Assembly: GCF_036924515.1 (NCBI RefSeq)
Contig: NZ_JAZHRR010000001.1
Location: 5,799,001-5,863,000, forward strand
DNA length: 64,000 nucleotides
From: Bradyrhizobium sp. AZCC 1610
Lineage (GTDB): Bacteria; Pseudomonadota; Alphaproteobacteria; Rhizobiales; Xanthobacteraceae
Direction of reading: 5' to 3'
Numbering within the stretch: position 1 is the stretch's first letter; every line of letters begins with the position of its first letter. Below the pieces are notes generated by a model that was not told the origin of the DNA, made no database searches, and worked only from the letters and a program-made list of their open reading frames with translations. Below, piece by piece: positions 53,060 through 62,516 of the stretch. The position numbers and the translations under genes are program-made.

Positions 53060-54016
53060 ATGGGTGCGTCAGCGGATGCCGTAACGTCGGAAATGATCGC
53101 CCAATGCGAGCGGCTGATCCGGCCCTTTATCCGGCGGACGCCGGTGGTCCAGATCGATGGCGCCGAGTTCGGCCTTCCCGGCCATCCCCTCACGCTCAAG
53201 CTCGAGCTTCTGCAGCATTCCGGCTCGTTCAAGGCGCGCGGCGCTTTCGCCAATCTGCTGACCCGCGACGTGCCGCAGGCCGGCGTGGTGGCGGCGTCCG
53301 GAGGCAATCACGGCGCGGCCGTCGCCTATGCGGCGATGAAGCTCGGCAAGCCGGCCAAGATCTTCGTGCCGAGCGTCTCTTCGCCGGCAAAGGTGCAGCG
53401 TATCAGGGACTACGGCGCCGACCTCACGATCGAGGGCGACCGCTATGCCGATGCGCTCGCCGCCAGCGAGGCATGGGCGCAACAAACTGGCGCATTGCCG
53501 GTGCCGGCCTTCGACCAGAACGAAACCATCATGGGACAGGGAACGCTCGGCCTCGAGCTCGCCGGCCAGGCGCCGGATATCGATACGCTGCTGGTATCGG
53601 TGGGCGGCGGCGGACTGGTCGCAGGACTTGCCGCCTGGTACGCCGGCCGCATCAAGGTGATCGGCGTCGAGCCGCTTGCATCGCCCACGCTGACCAGGGC
53701 TTTTGAGGCTGGCCGGCCGGTCGATGCGGAGGCCGGCGGGCTGGCGGCGGATTCACTGGCGCCGAGACGCGTGGGTGACCGGGTCTTTCCGATCGTCCGG
53801 AAATACGCACGGCAAACGGTGCTGGTTTCCGACGCTGCGATTGCCGACGCACAGGCGACGCTTTGGCGCGCCTTGCGCATCGTGGCAGAACCGGGTGGCG
53901 CGGCAGCGTTCGCGGCGATCCTGTCGGGCGCCTACCGGCCCGGTGCGGGCGAACGAATTGCGATCATCGTCAGCGGCGGCAACACAGCCGCTGTTGATTT
54001 CGACCGCACCCGTTGA
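53060..54016 (+). CDS. PLP-dependent serine/threonine dehydratase-like protein
   Basis: A 318-residue fold-type II enzyme. PLP is bound by K58 in SGSFKARGA. ASGGNHGAAVAYAA (substrate and PLP site) and SVGGGGLVAGLAAWYAG (phosphate-binding glycines) are present. The overall length and lack of a regulatory ACT domain fit the catabolic/TdcB-like group, or related dehydratases and racemases; the amino acid used is not clear. It is divergent from the ArsR regulator, with an operator-like palindrome between, which suggests regulation in response to an amino acid or metal, but no evidence for the signal is visible. Confidence 0.9.
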   Translation: MGASADAVTSEMIAQCERLIRPFIRRTPVVQIDGAEFGLPGHPLTLKLELLQHSGSFKARGAFANLLTRDVPQAGVVAASGGNHGAAVAYAAMKLGKPAKIFVPSVSSPAKVQRIRDYGADLTIEGDRYADALAASEAWAQQTGALPVPAFDQNETIMGQGTLGLELAGQAPDIDTLLVSVGGGGLVAGLAAWYAGRIKVIGVEPLASPTLTRAFEAGRPVDAEAGGLAADSLAPRRVGDRVFPIVRKYARQTVLVSDAAIADAQATLWRALRIVAEPGGAAAFAAILSGAYRPGAGERIAIIVSGGNTAAVDFDRTR

Positions 54017-54099
54017 TCGCCGACAGGTCGCGTGACAGCCGTCCAATCCGGGCTCACGCGCTTGCTTCCGGCCCCGGATGCCATTGAGCTCCCGCCACA

Positions 54100-54139
54100 T
54101 TTGGAATCGCTCTAAATCAAATACTGGAATCGCTCTAAA
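54100..54139. promoter_or_regulatory. Two tandem Irr-box (ICE)-like motifs
   Basis: On the minus strand the first reads TTTAGAGCGATTCCAAA (54116-54100), matching 14 of 17 positions of the Irr iron control element TTTAGAACNGTTCTAAA, with a second copy 23 bases downstream (54139-54123, TTTAGAGCGATTCCAGT). They lie 92 and 115 bases before the iron-binding protein gene. The match is by eye only. Confidence 0.6.
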
Positions 54140-54230
54140 TGAAGCCGTTCGCGACATCCAGTCGCTGACGGCATGGCAGCCGCTGCGCTACTGAAACCGG
54201 AATCTTCACCAGCTTTGTCGGGCAACTCTC

Positions 54231-55256
54231 ATGATCAACCTTCGCGCTACCGCCGCAACCGCAGCGTTGCTTTGTTTTACCGCTTTCGGAGCCTCGCCGG
54301 CGTCCGCCGACGGCGAGGTCAACGTCTACACCTATCGCGAAACCAAGCTGATCCAGCCGCTGTTCGACGCCTTCACCAAGGACACCGGCATCAAGGTCAA
54401 CGTCGTCTCGGCGAGTTCGGGGCTCGAGCAGCGCATGAAGGCCGAAGGCGCCAACAGCCCGGCCGACGTGCTGCTGACGGTCGATATCGGCCGCATGGAC
54501 GAGGCCGTGAAGGCCGACGTTACGCAGCCGATCAAGTCGGTGGTGATCGATGAGATTGTGCCGGCGCAGTATCGCGATCCGGACGGACACTGGGCCGGCA
54601 TTTCCATGCGCGCGCGCGTGATCTACGCCTCGAAGGACCGCGTCAAGCAGGACAAGATCACCTACGAAGAACTCGCCGACCCCAAGTGGAAGGGCAAGAT
54701 CTGCATCCGCTCCGGCCAGCACATCTACAATAACGGCCTGTTCGCCGCCTACACGGCGAAGTACGGCGAGGCCAAGGCCGAGGAATGGCTGCGCGGCGTG
54801 AAGGCCAATCTGGCGCAAAAACCGTCGGGCGGCGACCGCGAAGCCGCGCGCGACGTCGCGGCCGGCAAGTGCGACATCGGCATCGGCAACACCTATTACT
54901 GGGCGCTGATGATGAACAACGATCCCGAGAAGAAGCCGTGGGCGGAAGCCACCAAGGTGATCCTGCCGACCTTCGAGGGCGGCGGCACCCACGTCAATCT
55001 CTCCGGCGTCCTGTTGGCGAAGAACGCGCCCAACAAGGCCAACGGCGTCAAGCTGATCGAGTGGCTCGTCGGCGATAAGGCGCAGCAGATCTACGCCGAT
55101 TCCAACTACGAATACCCGGTTCGCGCCGGCGTCGCCGTCAACGCGACGATTGCGGGCTACGGCAAGCTCACCGCCGATCCGCTGCCGATCGCCAAGATCG
55201 CCGCCAACCGCAAGGCAGCCTCGACGCTGGTGGACAAGGTCGGGTTCGATAATTGA
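54231..55256 (+). CDS. Ferric iron ABC transporter substrate-binding protein (FbpA/FutA-like)
   Basis: A 341-residue periplasmic protein with signal peptide MINLRATAATAALLCFTAFGASPASA. EVNVYTYRETKLIQPLFDAFTKDTGIKVNVVSASSGLEQRMKAEG is the usual start of the mature FbpA/FutA type. The iron-ligand tyrosine pair is in GNTYYWALMM, as in other FbpA proteins. The end contains VPSNYEYPVRAGV-like PVRAGV (YEYPVRAG), a family mark. It precedes the permease gene by 103 bases. Iron or Irr control is suggested by two upstream ICE-like motifs. Confidence 0.93.
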   Translation: MINLRATAATAALLCFTAFGASPASADGEVNVYTYRETKLIQPLFDAFTKDTGIKVNVVSASSGLEQRMKAEGANSPADVLLTVDIGRMDEAVKADVTQPIKSVVIDEIVPAQYRDPDGHWAGISMRARVIYASKDRVKQDKITYEELADPKWKGKICIRSGQHIYNNGLFAAYTAKYGEAKAEEWLRGVKANLAQKPSGGDREAARDVAAGKCDIGIGNTYYWALMMNNDPEKKPWAEATKVILPTFEGGGTHVNLSGVLLAKNAPNKANGVKLIEWLVGDKAQQIYADSNYEYPVRAGVAVNATIAGYGKLTADPLPIAKIAANRKAASTLVDKVGFDN

Positions 55257-55359
55257 TCGCACCAAGTAGCAAAAGCATTTCCACCAACATGCCCTCTCCC
55301 TCCCCGGGAGAGGGCATAATGCTGCATGGGCTTCCGGCTTCTTGCCGATGTGAGCTGGC

Positions 55360-57006
55360 GTGACCCGGACCACGCGCTCGGGCCGGATCGCCGCGTCGAT
55401 CGCGATCGCGACCGCCATTCTTGTCGCCGCTCCCGTCATCTCGATCATCGCGCTGGCCATGCAGCCGGCGCCTGACGTCTGGCAGCCCCTCATCGAATAT
55501 GTGCTGCCGCGGAGCCTTCTCGACACCGCGCTCCTGCTCGGCGGCGTCGGCGCCCTGTCGCTCGCGATCGGCACCGGCACGGCGTGGGCGATCTCGCTGC
55601 ATGAATTCCGCGGCCGGCAAATACTGCTCTGGCTGGTGCCGCTGCCGCTCGCGATCCCCACCTACCTCGCAGCGTACGTCTATGTCGATTTGTTCGAGCC
55701 GCTCGGCCTGGTCCACCGGACGCTCACGGTCTGGCTGCCGCTGCAGGACGCGGTGCGGGTGCTTCCGAAGATGCGCTCGCTGCCCGGCGCCATCATCGTG
55801 ATCGCGCTGGTGCTCTACCCTTACGTCTATCTTTCGGCGCGCACGATGTTCCAGTTCCAGAGCGCGGAGTTCGCTGAAGCCGCGAAGACGCTCGGCGCCG
55901 CTCGCTGGACCATCTTCTGGCGCATCTCGCTGCCGATGGCACGGCCCGCGCTGGCGGTCGGCGTCGCGCTGGTGTCGCTGGAAACACTGAACGATATCGG
56001 CGCCAGCGAATATCTCGGCGTCCGCACGCTCACGGTCTCGGTGTTCACGACCTGGCTCAACCGCGGCAGCCTCGCCGGCGCCGCGCAATTGTCCTGCTTC
56101 ATGCTGGCGATCGTGGCCGGCCTGATCGCGATCGAGCGTTATGGACGGCGCAATGTCACGACGGAGTTTTCCGCCGAAAGCCCGCGGCTGACGCAACGAA
56201 CGACGCTCACCGGCATCAAGGGCGGTTTGGCATTCGCAGCCTGCCTGCTGCCGGTCTGTCTCGGATTTCTGGTGCCGCTGCTGTTTCTCGCGCATCAGAG
56301 TTTCAAGCGCGGGCTGTTTGCGAATTTCGACATGGCGTTGTGGCGCGATGCTTTCAACTCGGTCGCGTTCGCGAGCCTTGCCACGCTGACCGCGCTGCTG
56401 CTGGGCTTTGCGACCATTCTGGCCTGGCGCTGGCGGCCGAGCAGGCTGCGCTTTGTCGCGATGAACATCGCGCAACTGGGCTACACGCTGCCCGGGCTCG
56501 TGCTGGCGCTCGGGCTGCTGGCGCCGTTGCTCGCCATCGACAACGCGCTGAACGCGCTCGCCGCATCGCTCGGACAATCGCTGCCGGGACTGATCGTGAT
56601 CGGCTCCGGCGCCGCCGTTGTCATCGCCTATGTGATCCGCTTTCTGGCGGTGCCGACCGGATTCATCAAGGCAGGGTTCGAGCGGATCCCGCGCGATTAC
56701 GACGACAGCGCGCGCGCCGTCGGCGCCGGCCAGGCCACGACGATGCGGCTGATCCATCTGCCGCTGCTGCGCCCCGCCATGCTCGGCGCCGTCATCGTGG
56801 TGTTCGTGGATTGCCTGAAAGAGTTGCCGGCGACGCTGTTGCTGCGGCCGCTCAACGTCGAAACGCTGGCGACCTCGATCTACCAGTACGCCAGCCGCGG
56901 CAGCTTCGAGGAAGGCGCGCTGGCGGCGCTACTGATCGTTGCCGCCAGCATCGGCCCGGTGGCGTGGCTGACGCGGTTTTCGGACATACCGTCAGGGCCG
57001 GCGTGA
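55360..57006 (+). CDS. Ferric iron ABC transporter permease (FbpB-like, two-domain)
   Basis: A 548-residue inner-membrane protein that fuses two permease units. Each has the EAA-type loop: FAEAAKTLGAARWTIFWRISLPMARPAL (about 175-200) and YDDSARAVGAGQATTMRLIHLPLLRPAM (about 445-470). About 12 helices. It partners with the substrate-binding protein encoded just upstream. The start GTG 55360 is preceded by GAGCTGGC. No ATP-binding subunit gene follows; the next gene is a dioxygenase, so the ATPase must come from elsewhere. Confidence 0.93.
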   Translation: MTRTTRSGRIAASIAIATAILVAAPVISIIALAMQPAPDVWQPLIEYVLPRSLLDTALLLGGVGALSLAIGTGTAWAISLHEFRGRQILLWLVPLPLAIPTYLAAYVYVDLFEPLGLVHRTLTVWLPLQDAVRVLPKMRSLPGAIIVIALVLYPYVYLSARTMFQFQSAEFAEAAKTLGAARWTIFWRISLPMARPALAVGVALVSLETLNDIGASEYLGVRTLTVSVFTTWLNRGSLAGAAQLSCFMLAIVAGLIAIERYGRRNVTTEFSAESPRLTQRTTLTGIKGGLAFAACLLPVCLGFLVPLLFLAHQSFKRGLFANFDMALWRDAFNSVAFASLATLTALLLGFATILAWRWRPSRLRFVAMNIAQLGYTLPGLVLALGLLAPLLAIDNALNALAASLGQSLPGLIVIGSGAAVVIAYVIRFLAVPTGFIKAGFERIPRDYDDSARAVGAGQATTMRLIHLPLLRPAMLGAVIVVFVDCLKELPATLLLRPLNVETLATSIYQYASRGSFEEGALAALLIVAASIGPVAWLTRFSDIPSGPA

Positions 57007-57170
57007 TGTTTTGCTTGAAATTCCCTGCTCCGCTTCAGTATACGTCCCCATCATGATGTTCATGTCCACATTGTTCCCGCTGATCTGAGCGACCCAAGCC
57101 GCTCCGGCGCATCCGCGCCGATCAGATCAACACGGCTGCGCTGACGCGGTGGCCGAACGGAGAAATGTGT

Positions 57171-57962
57171 ATGCCCAAAACCGAGCACATCGGTCTGACC
57201 TGTCATCAGGTCCGGAACTTCATCGACAACGGTTTCATCAGAATCGAAAATGCCTTCAGCACCGACCTTGCGAGGCAATGCAGGGACCAACTATGGGCGG
57301 ATATTGGTCTTTCGCCAGACAAACCCGAAAACTGGATCCAACCGGTTATCCGGGTGGGGTCCAAGGCTTCGCCCCCATTCATTGAAGCCGCCAACACACA
57401 ATCCCTGCATAAAGCCTACGATCAACTGGTCGGCGATCGCCGTTGGCTTGCGCCACAAGGCCTCGGCACCTTTCCGATCCGCTTTCCTTCACCAAAATCC
57501 CCTGGTGATGACGGCTGGCATGTGGACGTGAGCTTTGGGGACGACAATCCGGATTTCATGGAATGGCGCGCCAATGTGAAAAGCCGCGGACGGGCATTGC
57601 TGATGCTCTTCCTGTTCTCGGATGTCGGCCCGGACGATGCGCCCACAAGAATACGGAAAGGTTCGCACACCACCATCGCGCGGGAGCTGCTGCCCTACGG
57701 CGAGGCAGGCGCGACGCTCAGGCAGCTCTCTGCCAATGGTTACGCTTCGACGGAAGATCGCGAGGTTGAACTGGCAACCGGTGCGGCGGGCACCGTCTAT
57801 CTGTGTCACCCGTTCCTTGTTCATGCTGCGCAACCCCACCGAGGGAAACGGCCGCGCTTCATGGCACAGCCGCCGCTGCTGCCGACGGGTGAGTTTGATC
57901 CGTCATTGCCACCCTCGCCGGTTCAGATCGCCATCCGACAGGCTTGCGGGCTGACGCGATAG
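57171..57962 (+). CDS. Phytanoyl-CoA dioxygenase (PhyH)-family protein
   Basis: A 263-residue non-haem Fe(II)/2-oxoglutarate oxygenase. I chose ATG 57171 (MPKTEHIGLTCHQ) over ATG 57165, as GGAG is better spaced. The facial triad is in WHVDVSFG (H-x-D) and the distal H with the 2OG-binding R in CHPFLVHAAQPHRGKRPRFMAQPPLL. It lies 165 bases after the iron permease gene, in the same direction. Iron dependence fits the neighbours, but a functional link is inference. The substrate is unknown. Confidence 0.88.
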   Translation: MPKTEHIGLTCHQVRNFIDNGFIRIENAFSTDLARQCRDQLWADIGLSPDKPENWIQPVIRVGSKASPPFIEAANTQSLHKAYDQLVGDRRWLAPQGLGTFPIRFPSPKSPGDDGWHVDVSFGDDNPDFMEWRANVKSRGRALLMLFLFSDVGPDDAPTRIRKGSHTTIARELLPYGEAGATLRQLSANGYASTEDREVELATGAAGTVYLCHPFLVHAAQPHRGKRPRFMAQPPLLPTGEFDPSLPPSPVQIAIRQACGLTR

Positions 57963-58059
57963 TCAGACAATACCCGGGACCGCGAGCGGTCCCAGGTACC
58001 TCCAAAAAAAGCGACGCTGTCCGAAGCGCTCGGAGCGCCATCCGACACCTTTGATCGGC

Positions 58060-58731
58060 TTATGGATCCTGAACCTGGATCTCGCGCACGAAGCGGCGAA
58101 AGCCCGGCGAGCCCGTCAGCGCCTCGAAGGCCGGATCGTGCTTTTCTTCGGCGAAGACAAAGCCGGCTTTGGCATAGCTTCGCTCCGCCACATCATTGCC
58201 GATAAGGAACGAGATCGAGGCCCGCGCAAAGCCCGCTTCCTTTCCGGCCGCAAGCGCATGGGCGATCAGTGCCTGCACCAGCCCGCGCCCGCGATATTCC
58301 GGCAGCGTGGCGACATGCTCGATCAGCCAGTCGCCCTCGCCGCCCTGCACCCAGCAATTCGCTCCATAGGCGCCACGCCGGAAGATCGCCGTCAGATCGG
58401 TGGCGCTCAGCCCTATCGCGGTCGCCACCTCCCGGATCGCCGCCCGCGCGGCCGCCTCGGTGCCTTCAGCGGGCAGCGCGCAGAGCGATGCCGCCGGCTC
58501 ACCCTCGACCTCAGCGACGATGAATTGGGTGATGTGCCACCACGATTGCGTTTTCGCGATCGCGATGCATTCGACGAACGCAAGGCATTGCGGCTCGTCC
58601 CAGCCAAGCGCGATGTCGAACCAGCCGCGCGGGAACGGGCCGCGCTGCGAGGCCAGGATATTGCGGGCAATAAAGCCTGCGTCTTCGGGACGCGCAGGAC
58701 GGATCGCAGGCCGCGACCGCTCCGCCGCCAT
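58060..58731 (-). CDS. GNAT-family N-acetyltransferase
   Basis: A 223-residue acetyl-CoA-dependent transferase from ATG 58731 (a GTG one codon earlier is possible). The acetyl-CoA-binding motif A is WLIEHVATLPEYRGRGLVQALIAHALAAGKEAGFARASISFLIGND (RGRG with Q/R-x-x-G-x-G/A). The N-terminal half is longer than in simple GNATs (SRPAIRPARPEDAGFIARNIL and CLAFVECIAIAKTQSWWHITQFIVAEVEGEPAASLCAL). It lies only 4 bases after scoB, so it is probably co-transcribed with the CoA-transferase genes. Target unknown. Confidence 0.9.
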   Translation of the reverse strand: MAAERSRPAIRPARPEDAGFIARNILASQRGPFPRGWFDIALGWDEPQCLAFVECIAIAKTQSWWHITQFIVAEVEGEPAASLCALPAEGTEAAARAAIREVATAIGLSATDLTAIFRRGAYGANCWVQGGEGDWLIEHVATLPEYRGRGLVQALIAHALAAGKEAGFARASISFLIGNDVAERSYAKAGFVFAEEKHDPAFEALTGSPGFRRFVREIQVQDP

Positions 58732-58735
58732 CACG

Positions 58736-59386
58736 TCAGGCGTTCTTTAGCGCGACGCGGAACTCGGCTTCGGTCTTGGCCTTCACCTCGTCCAGCGTGA
58801 CGCTGTCGGCGAGTTCGATCAGCGCCATGCCGTCCTTGCCGTGCTTGTCGATGGTGAAGACCGCGAGATCCGTCACCACCATGTCGACGACCTTCTCGCC
58901 GGTCAGCGGCAGATTGCACGTCTTCAAAAGCTTCGGGCCGTCCTTGGCGGAATGCTCCATGACGACCACGACGCGCTTGACGCCGGCGACGAGGTCCATC
59001 GCGCCGCCCATGCCCTTCACCATCTTGCCGGGGATCATCCAGTTGGCGAGATCGCCGTTCTGCGCCACCTGCATTGCGCCCAGGATCGACAGATCGATAT
59101 GCCCGCCGCGCACCATGCCGAAGGAATCGGCCGAGGAGAAATAGCTGGTCGACGGTAGCTCGCTCACCGTCTGCTTGCCGGCGTTGATCAGGTCGGCGTC
59201 CACCTCGTCCTCATAGGGGAACGGGCCCATGCCGAGCATGCCGTTCTCGCTCTGCAGGCAGACGTCGATGCCGTCGGGGATGTAGTTCGAGACCAGCGTC
59301 GGAATGCCGATGCCGAGATTGACGTAATAGCCGTCGCGCAACTCTTTCGCGGCACGCGCGGCCATCTGTTCACGGGTCCAGGCCAT
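58736..59386 (-). CDS. scoB: 3-oxoacid CoA-transferase subunit B
   Basis: A 216-residue subunit B of succinyl-CoA:3-ketoacid CoA-transferase (or a related 3-oxoacid/acetate CoA-transferase). The catalytic glutamate is in [14 protein letters not shown]. The opening [29 protein letters not shown] and the core [40 protein letters not shown] are the family pattern. It starts at the last base of scoA's stop (TGATG). Used in ketone-body and short-chain acid metabolism, including acetoacetate activation. Confidence 0.95.
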   Translation of the reverse strand: MAWTREQMAARAAKELRDGYYVNLGIGIPTLVSNYIPDGIDVCLQSENGMLGMGPFPYEDEVDADLINAGKQTVSELPSTSYFSSADSFGMVRGGHIDLSILGAMQVAQNGDLANWMIPGKMVKGMGGAMDLVAGVKRVVVVMEHSAKDGPKLLKTCNLPLTGEKVVDMVVTDLAVFTIDKHGKDGMALIELADSVTLDEVKAKTEAEFRVALKNA

Positions 59387-60123
59387 CAGACTTCACTCCC
59401 CGTTGCCGCCGCAGGCGCACTTGTCGGGCGCGGGCGGGTGTTGCGGAACTCGATGCGCTTCTTGCCGGTTCCAACTTCGATGATGCGCTTGACGAAAATA
59501 CCGGGCGTGTGAATGCAGTCCGGGTCGAGTTCGCCGGCCGGAACCAGGTGCTCGACCTCGGCGACGGTGATCTTCGCGGCGGTCGCCATCATCGGGTTAA
59601 AGTTGCGCGCGGTCTTGCGGTAGATCAAGTTACCGGCGGTGTCGCCCTTCCAGGCGTGAACGATGGCGAGGTCAGCGAACAGGCCGCGCTCCATGATGTA
59701 TTTCTCGCCGTCGAATTCCTTCACTTCCTTGCCTTCGGCAATCAGCGTGCCGACGCCGGTCTTGGTGAAAAAGGCCGGGATACCGGCACCACCGGCGCGG
59801 ATGCGCTCGGCCAGCGTGCCCTGCGGGTTGAATTCGAGTTCCAGCTCACCGGCGAGGTATTGCTGCGCGAACAGCTTGTTCTCGCCGACATAGGACGAGA
59901 TCATCTTTTTGATCTGCCGCGTCTCCAACAGACGGCTGAGGCCGATGCCGTCGACGCCCGCATTGTTGGAGACGACCGTCAAACCCTTGACGCCGGAATC
60001 GCGGATCGCGTCCGACAGGGTTTCGGCGATACCGCACAGACCGAAACCGCCGGACATGATCATCATGCCGTCCTTGAGAACGCCATCGAGTGCCGATTTG
60101 GCGTCGGGGTAAACCTTGTTCAT
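59386..60123 (-). CDS. scoA: 3-oxoacid CoA-transferase subunit A
   Basis: A 245-residue subunit A of the same CoA-transferase. [46 protein letters not shown] and [57 protein letters not shown] match ScoA/AtoD. A C-terminal tail ([15 protein letters not shown]) is low complexity. It comes first in the operon scoA-scoB-GNAT. ScoAB transfers CoA from succinyl-CoA to acetoacetate; the exact pair cannot be fixed by sequence alone. Confidence 0.95.
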   Translation of the reverse strand: MNKVYPDAKSALDGVLKDGMMIMSGGFGLCGIAETLSDAIRDSGVKGLTVVSNNAGVDGIGLSRLLETRQIKKMISSYVGENKLFAQQYLAGELELEFNPQGTLAERIRAGGAGIPAFFTKTGVGTLIAEGKEVKEFDGEKYIMERGLFADLAIVHAWKGDTAGNLIYRKTARNFNPMMATAAKITVAEVEHLVPAGELDPDCIHTPGIFVKRIIEVGTGKKRIEFRNTRPRPTSAPAAATGSEV

Positions 60124-60390
60124 GGAATCTGACCTGATGGAGGGAACGGCCGTAAGCCGGCATTATGTCCGGATTATTAGGCGAATTCTTCGCGGTGCGT
60201 CAATGACGGGGGATTATGCCGCCGAACCGCCCGCCGGGCGCCACCTCGGCCTTGAAAGCGTCAAGAAAACCCTTCAAGTTGCGTGGGTTGGCACGGGCTT
60301 AACCTTTGCGCCGCCTGCCCTAAGCAACATAGACCCTTAATCAGCAAGTCCCCGTAGCATCAACCGAGTTCGGTTTAGCCAGATCCGGAT

Positions 60391-62328
60391 ATGTCATTGA
60401 CGATGGCCCAAGGAATCAAGCGCCTCGGGGTGCCGATTGCGGCGCTGTTCGGCGTGGCCGTGCTCGCCCTGATCGGAACCTCCTGGTTCCTCAACCGCGA
60501 CGCGCTGCGGCAGGCCGTCGAGGCGCAGATCCGCGAGGTCACCGGGCTCGATCTGATCGTGTCAGGCGCGATCGACGTTTCGGTGTTTCCGGGCAGCTAC
60601 GTCTCCTTCCACAATGTCGGGCTGAAGGGCGGCGGCACCATGGACCCCGCGCTGCAGGTCGATGTGCTGACCGCGAACCTGCGCCTGCTGCCGCTGCTGC
60701 TGCGCCGCTTTGAAATCGCCGATGTCATGATGTTGCGGCCGCATATCCGCGTCGTCAGGGAAGCGGGCGGCGCGAGCAACTGGACGCCGTTCGTCGAGCG
60801 GATCGCGCGCACGATGAAGCCCGGCGCCGAAAACCAGGTGTCGTTTTCCGAAATCAGGATCCAGGACGGCGTGCTCAAATATGAGGACGCCGCCAACAAG
60901 GTCAAAGAACAGCTCGGCGACATCGATCTGTCGCTGGCCTGGCCGTCGATCTCGCGCTCATTCGCGGCGACCGGGCAATTCGACTGGCGCAACGAGCGCG
61001 TCGACGGCTCGATCTCGGCCAGCGACTTCGTCGCGATGCTGTCGGGCGACCGCTCGGGCCTGAAGGCGCGCCTCGTGAGCGCGCCGCTGAAACTGGCCTT
61101 CGACGGCTCGGTCGCCAACCGCACCAGCCTGATGATGGAAGGCACGGTGACCGTCGACAGCCTGTCGCTGCGCAACGCGATGCGCTGGATGGGACAGCCG
61201 GTGCCCGGCAGCGGCGGGTTCGGCCGCTTCGCGCTGAAGGCCCGCGCCAATGTCGTCGGCGCCTCGGTCGCGCTGACCAACGTGAATGTCGAACTCGACG
61301 GCAACGTCGCCGAGGGCGTGATGACGGTCGCCAATAACGGCCGCCAGACGCTGCAGGCCACGCTCGCCGCGGGCAATTTGGATTTCACGCCTTACATCTC
61401 CACCGTGCGCCTGCTGGCGAGCGGCGCGCGGGACTGGAACCGGCAATTGTTCGACCTCACCTCGCTTTCCGCCACCGACCTCGACATGCGCCTGTCGGCG
61501 GCGCGGGTGACGGTCGGCGGGACCAAGCTCGGCCGCACCGCCTTGGGCGCCAACCTGCGCGGCGGCGCGCTGGCGCTCTCGGTTGGCGAAGCGCAGATGT
61601 ATGGCGGCATTGCCAAGGGCTCGTTCGGGATCGCGCGTTTGGACACGGTGGCCGACGTCAAGGCGCAGTTGCAGTTTACCGACGTCGACCTGCAGGCTTG
61701 TGCCAATGAATTGTTCGGCATCACCAAACTGTCCGGCCGCGGCAATCTCGGCCTTTCGCTGGTGGCTTCCGGCGCAAGCCCGTTCGGGCTCGCCTCCTCG
61801 CTCGACGGCACCGCTACGCTTACCGGTCACGACGGCGCGATCGCGGGCTTCAATGTCGAGCAACTGTTGAAGCGGCTGGAGCGGCGGCCGCTTTCCGGCG
61901 GCGGCAATCTACGCAGCGGTTCGACGCCCTACGACAATCTCACGGTCTCGGTGCGCTTCAACGACGGCATCGCCACTGTCGAGGACGTCCGCGTCGACGG
62001 ACCGACGACGCGCCTGAGCTTGACCGGCACGGCTTCGGTGCCGACCCGCGAATACGACCTCAAGGGCGTCGCCAGCCTGACCTCGGCGGCGGCCGGCGGC
62101 GACAAGGGTTTTGAGCTGCCCTTCGTGGTGCAGGGCCCGTGGGACGATCCCTTGGTATTCCCCGATCCCGAAAGCCTGATCCGCCGCTCGCCGGGCGCGG
62201 CCCCACTGCTCGATGCAGTGAAGGACCGCAAGACGCGCGATGCGGTGCGCTCGGTGATCGAGCGGTTTACCGGTGGCGGGCCGAGGCCTGCAGCGCCGGA
62301 GACGGCGGATGGAACGAAGGCCAACTAG
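60391..62328 (+). CDS. AsmA-family outer-envelope assembly protein
   Basis: A 645-residue protein anchored by one N-terminal helix (VPIAALFGVAVLALIGTSWFL), followed by a periplasmic beta-rich part typical of AsmA-like proteins. ALRQAVEAQIREVTGLDLIVSGAIDVSVFPGSYVSFHNVGLKG is the conserved AsmA N-terminal motif. The C-terminal AsmA_2 region includes LDGTATLTGHDGAIAGFNVEQLLKRLERRPLSGGGNLRSGSTPYDNLTVSVRFNDGIATVEDVRVDGPTTRLSLTGTAS. These proteins move lipids between the membranes in relatives. It stands alone, with no obvious partner. Confidence 0.93.
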   Translation: MSLTMAQGIKRLGVPIAALFGVAVLALIGTSWFLNRDALRQAVEAQIREVTGLDLIVSGAIDVSVFPGSYVSFHNVGLKGGGTMDPALQVDVLTANLRLLPLLLRRFEIADVMMLRPHIRVVREAGGASNWTPFVERIARTMKPGAENQVSFSEIRIQDGVLKYEDAANKVKEQLGDIDLSLAWPSISRSFAATGQFDWRNERVDGSISASDFVAMLSGDRSGLKARLVSAPLKLAFDGSVANRTSLMMEGTVTVDSLSLRNAMRWMGQPVPGSGGFGRFALKARANVVGASVALTNVNVELDGNVAEGVMTVANNGRQTLQATLAAGNLDFTPYISTVRLLASGARDWNRQLFDLTSLSATDLDMRLSAARVTVGGTKLGRTALGANLRGGALALSVGEAQMYGGIAKGSFGIARLDTVADVKAQLQFTDVDLQACANELFGITKLSGRGNLGLSLVASGASPFGLASSLDGTATLTGHDGAIAGFNVEQLLKRLERRPLSGGGNLRSGSTPYDNLTVSVRFNDGIATVEDVRVDGPTTRLSLTGTASVPTREYDLKGVASLTSAAAGGDKGFELPFVVQGPWDDPLVFPDPESLIRRSPGAAPLLDAVKDRKTRDAVRSVIERFTGGGPRPAAPETADGTKAN

Positions 62329-62336
62329 CTCGGTCC

Positions 62337-62425
62337 TGTAGCCCGGATGAGCGTAGCGACATCCGGGATTCTTGCTCGCTTAGTCCCGCATATCGCATGC
62401 GCTCATGCGGGCTACCTGCTGGCAG
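62337..62425. repeat. Palindromic repeat (TAGCCCGGATGAGCG family)
   Basis: Arms GTAGCCCGGATGAGCG...CATCCGGGAT and the facing ATGCGCTCATGCGGGCTAC. Downstream of the AsmA gene. Related to the 9110 element. Confidence 0.75.
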
Positions 62426-62516
62426 TGTCAATTAAACGAGAGCGGCTTGAGGACCGGTCGCCGGACGGCCAACTCCGTACTATGCTTGGCGCAACGCAGG
62501 ATTGGAGCTCGCCTGG

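Noticed and set aside
54135..55661. 508-codon minus-strand frame opposite the iron-binding protein
   Set aside because: The plus-strand FbpA-like protein is complete with signal peptide and YY iron ligands; the minus frame lacks a ribosome site and a recognisable domain.
55168..56757. 529-codon minus-strand frame opposite the iron permease
   Set aside because: Same shadow pattern; the plus-strand permease has two EAA loops and helices.
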